Origin: Candidatus Galligastranaerophilus intestinigallinarum
GTDB taxonomy: Bacteria; Cyanobacteriota; Vampirovibrionia; Gastranaerophilales; Gastranaerophilaceae
NCBI GenBank assembly: GCA_018715855.1
Contig: DVKW01000190.1
Span: 1-5,825 of the forward strand
Length of the DNA stretch: 5,825 nt
Direction: 5' to 3'
Positions 1 through 4,980 of the stretch are shown here, piece after piece (positions within the stretch are counted from its first letter, which is position 1; the number at the start of each line of letters is the position of its first letter). Under the pieces are notes generated by a model. That model saw only the letters and a program-made list of their open reading frames with translations, was not told where the DNA came from and searched no databases. A program made the position numbers and the translations under genes.

Positions 1-1
1 T

Positions 2-328
2 GCTTCTCAAATTCTTCTTAAAATGAGCGGCTATAAGGCAAATGCAGACGCGGCAGCACTAAATCAAGGTGCAAATTTAAACCAAAACCAAGGTTTAAAC
101 AATAATCAGGCAATGGACCAAACCCAAACGGTTATGCCAACGCCTTCCCTGCAAGCGACAAACAACCAAGCAAATGCGCTTGATACAAAATTGCCGCCTA
201 CAGAAACCGACACCTTATTAAAACCAAACGGTGCCACAATGAACCAAACTATGCAAATTAACAATGACGGCACAACAAATATGAATCAACAAATGGTTCC
301 GCCCGTTGACAGTGAAAGGGTAGCATAA
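2..328 (+). CDS. C-terminal part of an Asn/Gln-rich low-complexity protein (5' partial)
   Basis: Only the 3' end of this gene is visible. The frame has an ATG at 23, but it is open back to base 2 (ASQILLK precedes that Met) and no Shine-Dalgarno sequence lies before 23, so the true start is most likely left of the window. The visible tail is of low complexity. From Met23 on, about 17 of 101 residues are Asn and 12 are Gln, with many Thr, Ala, Met and Pro, few charges and no hydrophobic segment. It looks intrinsically disordered, like an N/Q-rich tail on a larger protein. The stop TAA shares its last A with the ATG of the next gene, so the two are probably co-transcribed and translationally coupled. 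I do not recognise a family, and the function is unknown. If the ATG at 23 were real, this would be a 101-residue disordered protein with a poor start. Confidence 0.7.
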   Translation, partial: ASQILLKMSGYKANADAAALNQGANLNQNQGLNNNQAMDQTQTVMPTPSLQATNNQANALDTKLPPTETDTLLKPNGATMNQTMQINNDGTTNMNQQMVPPVDSERVA

Positions 329-768
329 TGGCATTTAATTTTATTGCAAATACAGCTTCCATAATGTCAATCGCTTCAAGTGCAATTGAAGCGGGTGAAC
401 TTGGCGCAAGAAACGCAAGCCAAGCGGCAAGAACAGCTGTTGCAATTAAAGATATTAAAGATTATACGGGCGATTCAATGCTCAATAAATCAAGTGAAAA
501 ACATAATGCAATGAAAGAAATAGTTAGAAACAGCGATTTTACCGTAGGCTTTTATAGGGCAGGCGGCGCAGTTTCCGGCTTTTTCAAAGGCCTTTGGGAC
601 GGCATGAAAGGCAATTGGCTATCAACAGGTTTTGCAGCCATGACCCTTGCATTTAAAAACAAAACCGTAAAAACAGTTGGCCTTATAGGTATGGCAGGTT
701 CCATGCTCTATGATTTTGTTAAAAACGGAACAAACCTTTTTACAAAGCGCAATATAATAGAAAAATAA
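328..768 (+). CDS. Small Gly/Ala-rich protein with hydrophobic C-terminal half, unknown function
   Basis: This is a complete 146-residue protein. The ATG overlaps the upstream stop (TAATG) and is preceded by GAAAGGG at 314-320, seven bases away, a good ribosome binding site inside the upstream gene. The N-terminal half (residues 8-45) is an Ala/Ser-rich amphipathic helical stretch (ASIMSIASSAIEAGELGARN), followed by a charged linker at 50-70. The C-terminal half is Gly/Phe-rich (GFYRAGGAVSGFFKGLWDGM, 74-93) with moderately hydrophobic stretches at about 97-109 and 114-131, rich in Gly and Met. They are short for firm transmembrane helices but could bind or insert in a membrane. There is no cleavable signal peptide and no catalytic motif. 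The family is not recognised. Coupling to the N/Q-rich upstream gene suggests that the two products act together. No clear terminator follows. Confidence 0.75.
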   Translation: MAFNFIANTASIMSIASSAIEAGELGARNASQAARTAVAIKDIKDYTGDSMLNKSSEKHNAMKEIVRNSDFTVGFYRAGGAVSGFFKGLWDGMKGNWLSTGFAAMTLAFKNKTVKTVGLIGMAGSMLYDFVKNGTNLFTKRNIIEK

Positions 769-910
769 CAAAATTGTAAAATAATGTAAAGTGTCAAAAT
801 TCAACAATAGCTTAAAAAATAAAATAAATTTAACAAAGAACCCGATATTATAGCAACAGAAATTATTCAGAATACTTATAAATACGACAAAACAATAACA
901 ATTTCAAAAA

Positions 911-915
911 GGAGA
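911..915 (+). promoter_or_regulatory. Shine-Dalgarno site choosing between tandem ATGs
   Basis: AAAAAGGAGAT at 906-916 is the only strong purine-rich site before the 386-residue gene. The two candidate starts are adjacent (ATGATG at 927 and 930). From the end of GGAGA, 11 bases separate it from the first ATG and 14 from the second, so 927 is preferred. The 769-926 gap otherwise shows no convincing -35/-10 pair. A weak TATAAA at 877-882 has no good -35 partner. Confidence 0.7.
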
Positions 916-926
916 TATATAGAATT

Positions 927-2087
927 ATGATGCAGACAGTAGGCACACCTTATTATCCGATGCAAGCAACGCCAAGCGCAAGTGCAGTTAACATTCAAAT
1001 TTTTGAACCAAAAGCATATTCAGGGCAACCGACAAATAATGTTGCAAACCCCATTTATGCTTATCCGCAACAATCAATGTACAGCCAACCTTATATGAAC
1101 CAATATCAACAATATATGCCACAGGCTCCTATGTACATGCCGCAAGCTCAACAGGTTCAACAACTCCCCCAGCAACAAATGCCGGCACCTTTGTTGACAC
1201 CTCAGGCACCGGCAACTGAACAAGCGCCTCAAGCACCCCAAGCAACAGTTGAACAGCAAACACCTGCTCAACCTGACATGCAAATTCAACAGCCTACTGA
1301 ACAAAACCAAAATGCAGTTGATGTAAATTCATTAGTTGCAGGTTTAAAAAGCACAGATAATAAAACACAAGAAGATGCAATCACAAAAATTGCAAACTTA
1401 AGCCAAGGAACACCTGAAATGCAAAGCGCAGTTCTGTCTGAACCTGTTATGAGAGGCTTAGCTGATATTGTTAAACAAGACACATCTTCTCTTCAAGGGC
1501 CGACAGAAGCCCAAGTTGCAGCAATAAACAAAGCTGCATCAGGTGCTAAATTAACTCCCGAAGAAGAAGCTCTTACAAAAGAATTAGCACCAAAAACTTT
1601 GGCAGATAAAAACAGAGTAATTTCAATGTTCACTCTTGCAATGTTACAGAAAAACCAAAGAGATGAAGTTGACAGATACAATGCAACCCAAGACCCAAAT
1701 AATCAACTTCCTCAATTAAAATTAAACGATTTAATCGGATACACAGAAATTGAAAATGCTGCAAGAAACGACAATGAAAAAGAAGTTAAATTAGCTGCAA
1801 TTCAAGCTCTTTCATACGTTGCAAAACCTGAAGACAAAGAAACAATTGAACCTGTTTTAAAAGCAGCTATGAATGACCCTGAACCTTTAATTCAACAAGC
1901 AGCAAATGAAGTTCTTACAAATATAGGCGCCGCTCCTCAAGCTGCAGCAGGGGCTAATGATGCACAAGGTGCAAAACAACAAGAACCTGTTGACCTTTCA
2001 AAAATGTCAAGAAAAGAAAGAAAAGCTTACGAAAAAGCGCAAAAACAAGCTGAAAAAGAAGCTGCAAAAGCACAAAAAGCGGCTTAA
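927..2087 (+). CDS. HEAT-repeat-like protein with disordered Pro/Gln-rich N-terminus and Lys/Ala-rich tail
   Basis: This 386-residue protein has three parts. Residues 1-130 are low complexity, rich in Pro, Gln, Tyr, Met and Ala (for example QYQQYMPQAPMYMPQAQQ, 60-77) and presumably disordered. Residues 133-335 form a run of amphipathic helices. The last part, about 275-334 (NEKEVKLAAIQALSYVAKPE, then NDPEPLIQQAANEVLTNIG), has the helix-turn-helix spacing and the D/N-x-x-x-x-V/I-x-x-A-A pattern of HEAT/PBS-lyase-type repeats, which usually act as protein-binding scaffolds. Residues 345-386 form a basic Lys/Ala/Glu helix. There is no signal peptide, membrane segment or catalytic motif, so it is probably a cytoplasmic adaptor or structural protein. 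The strong ribosome binding site and strong terminator suggest that it is well expressed as a single gene. The HEAT assignment is by pattern only, and the partner and function are unknown. Confidence 0.8.
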   Translation: MMQTVGTPYYPMQATPSASAVNIQIFEPKAYSGQPTNNVANPIYAYPQQSMYSQPYMNQYQQYMPQAPMYMPQAQQVQQLPQQQMPAPLLTPQAPATEQAPQAPQATVEQQTPAQPDMQIQQPTEQNQNAVDVNSLVAGLKSTDNKTQEDAITKIANLSQGTPEMQSAVLSEPVMRGLADIVKQDTSSLQGPTEAQVAAINKAASGAKLTPEEEALTKELAPKTLADKNRVISMFTLAMLQKNQRDEVDRYNATQDPNNQLPQLKLNDLIGYTEIENAARNDNEKEVKLAAIQALSYVAKPEDKETIEPVLKAAMNDPEPLIQQAANEVLTNIGAAPQAAAGANDAQGAKQQEPVDLSKMSRKERKAYEKAQKQAEKEAAKAQKAA

Positions 2088-2103
2088 CCAAACAAACACC
2101 AAC

Positions 2104-2137
2104 AAAAAAGAACCGTTAAATAAACGGTTCTTTTTTT
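2104..2137. terminator. Bidirectional intrinsic terminator between convergent genes
   Basis: A perfect 8-bp stem, GAACCGTT (2110-2117) and AACGGTTC (2123-2130), encloses a 5-base loop. It is flanked by six A on the left (2104-2109) and seven T on the right (2131-2137). Read rightward, the T-run ends transcription of the HEAT-like gene. Read leftward, the complement of the A-run does the same for the histidine kinase gene. The right T-run reaches into the kinase stop codon (complement of 2136-2138), so the whole device is packed into the 48-bp convergent gap. Confidence 0.92.
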
Positions 2138-3290
2138 ATACTTTAAATTTCAAGATAAACGTTGTTCCTTTGTTTAATTCCGACTTTAAATTTATTTCAC
2201 CGCCAAGCATTTTAACAAATTCTTTTGTAATGGTTAGCCCCAAACCGGTTGAAGAATATTTTTTTGTATAGATATTATCTAATTGAACAAACTTTTCAAA
2301 AACTTTATCGTGGTTTTTTTTCTCTATTCCTATCCCAAAATCTTTTATTTCGATATAAACATTTTTTTCTTTTTTATAAATTTTGATTATAACTTTTGAA
2401 TTTTCATATGAAAATTTAATTGCGTTTCCAAGCAAATTATATATAATTTGCTTTAATTTTTGATAATCTATAAAAATTTCACCCTCAAATTTATTGATAA
2501 GTTCAATTTGTATATTTTTTTCATTTGCCAAAGGTTCAATAATATTAATAACTTCCTTTATTGTTCCAACAGGGCTGAAAAACGCCAAATTCAGTTTCAT
2601 TCCTTTGGCTTCAATTTTTGTCATATCCAAAATATCGTTTATTAAACCTGTCAGGTGAATGGCTGAAGTTAAAATTTTATTTGTATAATTTTTTTGTTTT
2701 TCGTTTAATTTCCCAAGCATTTCATCTTTAAGCGCTGTTGAAAAGCCAATTATTGAATTTAGTGGCGTTCTTAGCTCATGGGAAACATTTGCCAAAAATT
2801 CGCTTCTTATTTTGTCTGTTTCAATTAATTTTTCATTTTGTTCTTCAAGCTTTTTTGTTGCAAGGTTTTTTTCAACAATAGCACTTTGCAGAATGGAAAG
2901 TTGGTTTTGAAAAATTTTTGAAATTTCAAAATCTTTAATTATATATGAAATTTCAAGGCAAACTTTTTTTGCTTTTTCTTTTTCTTGTTTTGTAAAATTT
3001 TCCTTTTTAACAAATAAAAAATAACCAATTACACTATCTTGCATTTTTATTGGAATTTTTAACCTGTTAAAAGAATCTTTTTTGTTAATTTCGGGGGTAT
3101 AATTTGAAAAATTTTCATCAAAAAAATGTTTATGAAAAAGAATATATTTACCTTGGGTTTTATAAAAAAATGCACAGTAAGAAAAGTTGAATTCTTTTTT
3201 TAATTTTAAAAAGCAATCAAGGTAAAATTTATCTGAATCTTTTAAGTTTTCTTCATTAAAATAGGCGGTAGTTAAAAGGTTATTATTCAT
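2136..3290 (-). CDS. Soluble sensor histidine kinase with N-terminal GAF-like domain
   Basis: This 384-residue sensor kinase would autophosphorylate on His in response to a signal and pass the phosphate to a response regulator. Residues 20-120 look like a degenerate GAF domain (a core strand around IPIKMQDSVIGYFLFVKKEN, then the FTKQEKEKAKKV helix). A coiled-coil linker spans about 122-160. The HisKA H-box is FLANVSHELRTPLNSIIGF with the phosphoacceptor His171. The ATPase domain has the N-box (NLLGNAIKFS, Asn285 and Asn289), G1 DFGIG (317-321), F-box VFEKF (330-334) and G2 STGLGLTI (347-354), so it should be active. No membrane helix is present, which implies a cytoplasmic sensor. It starts 42 bp after the winged-helix gene and may share its transcript. 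However, there is no Shine-Dalgarno before the ATG, and a TATAAT sits 8 bases upstream. An A8 run lies between the G1 and F boxes. The signal and cognate regulator are unknown. Confidence 0.93.
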   Translation of the reverse strand: MNNNLLTTAYFNEENLKDSDKFYLDCFLKLKKEFNFSYCAFFYKTQGKYILFHKHFFDENFSNYTPEINKKDSFNRLKIPIKMQDSVIGYFLFVKKENFTKQEKEKAKKVCLEISYIIKDFEISKIFQNQLSILQSAIVEKNLATKKLEEQNEKLIETDKIRSEFLANVSHELRTPLNSIIGFSTALKDEMLGKLNEKQKNYTNKILTSAIHLTGLINDILDMTKIEAKGMKLNLAFFSPVGTIKEVINIIEPLANEKNIQIELINKFEGEIFIDYQKLKQIIYNLLGNAIKFSYENSKVIIKIYKKEKNVYIEIKDFGIGIEKKNHDKVFEKFVQLDNIYTKKYSSTGLGLTITKEFVKMLGGEINLKSELNKGTTFILKFKV

Positions 3291-3298
3291 AACTTTTA

Positions 3299-3327
3299 AT
3301 TATATACCGCCTTTTTTAATTAATCAA
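3299..3327 (-). promoter_or_regulatory. Candidate leaderless promoter of the histidine kinase gene
   Basis: On the minus strand, TTGATT (3322-3327) and TATAAT (3299-3304) are separated by exactly 17 bp. This is a perfect -10 and four of six bases of the -35 consensus. Transcription would start near 3292, two bases before the ATG at 3290, giving an almost leaderless mRNA. This fits the missing Shine-Dalgarno. The region is very AT-rich, so a chance match cannot be excluded. Confidence 0.45.
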
Positions 3328-3332
3328 AATTG

Positions 3333-3833
3333 TTAAATTGTAAGCCTGTAGCCGCCTTTTGTGGCGTTAACAAGAACATCTTCAATAATTTTTGCTCTTA
3401 GGTTTTTAATATATTTATAAACGTAATCTGTCGGAAGATTTAAAACTTTGGCTAAATCTTTAGCATAAACAATCGTGTCCGTATTTTGAATAAAATAATC
3501 CAAAACCTTTTGTTCTCTTTCGGTTAACGGTTTATTAAAGTTTAATCTTCTTGTTTTATCTTTGGTTGAAACTTCTCTGTATGTTTTGTTTTGTTCCATA
3601 TCAATTGATTTTTTGGCAATTTCAATAACCGTTTCTTTCGGTGTTTCTTTTTTTACATCTGAAATATATTTTGAACCTGAATTTTGGTTTTGAAGAACTA
3701 TATCAACAATATCATTTGTTTGCTTTTCGCCTTTAAGGGTTTTGCCTAGTCTTCTTGCATATTCTTCAAGAGTGATTCTTTCTAATGAACTTCTCCAGTG
3801 TTTGATTTCTTCTTTGCTTAAATATTCACTCAT
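3333..3833 (-). CDS. OmpR/PhoB-type winged-helix DNA-binding protein lacking a receiver domain
   Basis: This is a 166-residue probable transcription regulator. Residues 102-166 match the C-terminal effector domain of OmpR/PhoB response regulators: PLTEREQKVLDYF at the start (helix 1), a middle helix around YAKDLAKVLNLP, the recognition helix DYVYKYIKNLRAKI (136-149), and the wing ending in the family's closing GGYRL (160-164). The N-terminal 100 residues are not a receiver. They are highly charged and helical (EYARRLGKTLKGE near 24-36) with a Lys/Glu-rich linker at 60-98, and lack the acidic pair, phospho-Asp and Lys arrangement. The protein would bind DNA but cannot be switched by ordinary Asp phosphorylation. 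The start is supported by AAGGGGAAG seven bases before the ATG. A histidine kinase follows 42 bp downstream in the same direction, suggesting a shared pathway. The targets are unknown; autoregulation is plausible because dyads lie upstream. Confidence 0.82.
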   Translation of the reverse strand: MSEYLSKEEIKHWRSSLERITLEEYARRLGKTLKGEKQTNDIVDIVLQNQNSGSKYISDVKKETPKETVIEIAKKSIDMEQNKTYREVSTKDKTRRLNFNKPLTEREQKVLDYFIQNTDTIVYAKDLAKVLNLPTDYVYKYIKNLRAKIIEDVLVNATKGGYRLTI

Positions 3834-3874
3834 TTATTAACTTCCCCTTATAAGAAATAATTCCGAATAATTTA

Positions 3875-3883
3875 GTTATAGCA
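3875..3883 (-). promoter_or_regulatory. Candidate extended -10 promoter of the winged-helix/kinase pair
   Basis: The minus strand reads TGCTATAAC, an extended -10 (TGn followed by TATAAC, with -10 at 3875-3880). The expected start, near 3868, gives a leader of about 35 bases that contains the AAGGGGAAG ribosome binding site. No good -35 is present, as is usual for extended -10 promoters. A perfect AT-rich dyad (3903-3916) lies just beyond the -35 position. Confidence 0.45.
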
Positions 3884-3902
3884 TGGTTGAATGGTAAAAA
3901 TC

Positions 3903-3916
3903 ACAAAATATTTTGT
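3903..3916. repeat. Perfect 14-bp palindrome upstream of the regulator gene
   Basis: ACAAAATATTTTGT is its own reverse complement. It lies 22 bp upstream of the candidate -10 of the winged-helix gene, a position suited to an operator. A second perfect palindrome lies 5 bp further upstream. Its role as a protein binding site is inferred. Confidence 0.5.
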
Positions 3917-3921
3917 ATTGT

Positions 3922-3935
3922 AAAAATTAATTTTT
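3922..3935. repeat. Second perfect 14-bp AT palindrome in the 151-bp gap
   Basis: AAAAATTAATTTTT is a perfect dyad made only of A and T, centred 19 bp from the neighbouring one. As RNA it could form a weak A-U stem with a U-run for the ATPase transcript, but it has no G or C, so it is not a convincing terminator. It may be an operator or simply AT-rich spacer. A shorter odd-centred dyad (TTTTATGATAAAA) lies at 3953-3965. Confidence 0.4.
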
Positions 3936-3984
3936 GCTATTGACAAAAATGTTTTTATGATAAAAGCCAAGTAAAATTAGGGGT

Positions 3985-4941
3985 TTAGCAATCAAACAAC
4001 CTGCAAGCCACTTTTGAACCGTCTTGCTGTTGACAAAGTTTAAAAATTTTATCTTCGCAAATTTTTTCTTTAAAATCACACCTTTTGTGAAATTCACAGC
4101 CTGAAATATATTCTGTAATTGGGCTTGGGGAACCTTTTATGTTTTTAAGCCTTTTTTCTTTTTTATATGGAAGCGCTTCTATTAAAGCTTTTGTATATGG
4201 GTGTTTGGGGTTTTTAAAAAGCGTTTTAACGTCTGCTTCTTCAACAATTCTTCCCATATACATAATTGAAATAAAATCTGCATATTTATTAACAACGCCC
4301 AAATCATGGGAAATTAAAATAATAGATTTGCCTTGTTTTTTAATTTCAGATAATAAATCTAAAATTTGCGCTTGAATTGTAACATCTAATGCGGTTGTGG
4401 GTTCATCCGCAATAATAATATCAGGGTTTAGAGAAAGTGCAATTGCAATTATAACCCTTTGCCTTAAACCGCCTGAAAGTTCATATGGGTAAACTTTTAA
4501 TTTTTTTTCAGGCTCAGCTATTCCCACGTTTTTTAAATTCTTAATTGCAATTTCAATTGCTTCTTCTTTTGTATAGTCATAATGGGCTAAAATTGTTTCT
4601 ACCATTTGGTTTTGAATTGTATAAAGGGGGTTTAGGCTTGTCATAGGGTCTTGCGGAACAAGAGCAATTTTTTTACCCCTTATTTTATTAATTTCTTTTT
4701 CGGATAAATTTAAAAGGTTTACCCCGTTATATAAAATTTCACCGCTTGTTATTTTGGCGTTTTTAGGTAAAAGCTTAATTATGCTCATAACAGACATTGT
4801 TTTGCCTGAACCTGATTCGCCTATAATAGAATGGATTGACCCTTTTTGAAGCTCAAAAGAGAAATCTTTTACGGCACTATAAAAATTATCTTCGATTTCA
4901 AAGCCTAAGTTAAGATTATTTATTTTTAAAAGAGTTTCCAT
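3985..4941 (-). CDS. Oligopeptide/dipeptide ABC transporter ATP-binding protein (OppD/DppD family)
   Basis: This 318-residue ATPase belongs to a peptide- or nickel-type ABC importer. It would hydrolyse ATP at the inner face of the membrane, together with two permeases and a second OppF-type ATPase. It carries Walker A GESGSGKT (41-48), the Q-loop Gln97 (VPQDPMTSLNP), the signature LSGGLRQR (155-162), Walker B IIIADEPTTALD with catalytic Glu180, and the switch His212 (LISHDLGVV). After these comes the family's oligopeptide C-terminal region (NPKHPYTKALIEALP) and a Cys set, C282-x5-C288-x6-C295 with C313, the iron-sulfur-type motif of OppD/DppD. The length is normal and it looks intact. The gene follows the CoA-dehydratase-type gene by 39 bp, yet the ATG has no Shine-Dalgarno and a TGATATAAT sits 7 bases before it. 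No permease, binding protein or OppF is in the window, and the next gene downstream is a regulator, so the rest of the transporter must lie elsewhere. OppD and DppD cannot be told apart here. Confidence 0.95.
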   Translation of the reverse strand: METLLKINNLNLGFEIEDNFYSAVKDFSFELQKGSIHSIIGESGSGKTMSVMSIIKLLPKNAKITSGEILYNGVNLLNLSEKEINKIRGKKIALVPQDPMTSLNPLYTIQNQMVETILAHYDYTKEEAIEIAIKNLKNVGIAEPEKKLKVYPYELSGGLRQRVIIAIALSLNPDIIIADEPTTALDVTIQAQILDLLSEIKKQGKSIILISHDLGVVNKYADFISIMYMGRIVEEADVKTLFKNPKHPYTKALIEALPYKKEKRLKNIKGSPSPITEYISGCEFHKRCDFKEKICEDKIFKLCQQQDGSKVACRLFDC

Positions 4942-4948
4942 AGAAAAA

Positions 4949-4957
4949 ATTATATCA
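4949..4957 (-). promoter_or_regulatory. Candidate leaderless extended -10 promoter of the ABC ATPase gene
   Basis: The minus strand reads TGATATAAT, a perfect extended -10 (TGnTATAAT). Transcription would begin at about 4942, one base before the ATG at 4941, and no Shine-Dalgarno is present. A perfect 14-bp palindrome (TTTAAAATTTTAAA, 4960-4973) lies directly upstream. There is no good -35. The 39-bp spacing to the upstream gene also allows read-through as an operon. Confidence 0.45.
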
Positions 4958-4980
4958 TTTTTAAAATTTTAAATATAGGC

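Noticed and set aside
792..797. Minus-strand TTGACA in the 769-926 gap
   Set aside because: The best -10 (TACAAT, 773-778) is only 13 bp away, and no credible leftward gene follows.
769..926. Possible terminator or RNA gene in the gap before the HEAT-like gene
   Set aside because: I found only a weak ATTGT...ACAAT pairing, with no GC-rich stem, no tRNA-like shape and no T-run after a hairpin. Apart from the ribosome binding site at the end, nothing in it can be supported.
1074..1310. Minus-strand 78-residue Cys/Leu/Arg-rich open frame
   Set aside because: It is the complement of the Pro/Gln-rich repeats of the HEAT-like gene; repetitive Gln and Ala codons give Leu, Cys and Arg on the other strand.
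1957..2271. Plus-strand 104-residue open frame across the end of the HEAT-like gene and into the kinase
   Set aside because: It overlaps the Lys-rich tail coding region in another frame, crosses the strong terminator and is antisense to the kinase. Its Lys/Asn/Phe-rich composition is that of a shadow.
3940..3961. Plus-strand TTGACA (3940-3945) followed by TATGAT (3956-3961)
   Set aside because: The spacing is only 10 bp, and rightward transcription from here would run antisense into the ABC ATPase with no gene to serve.
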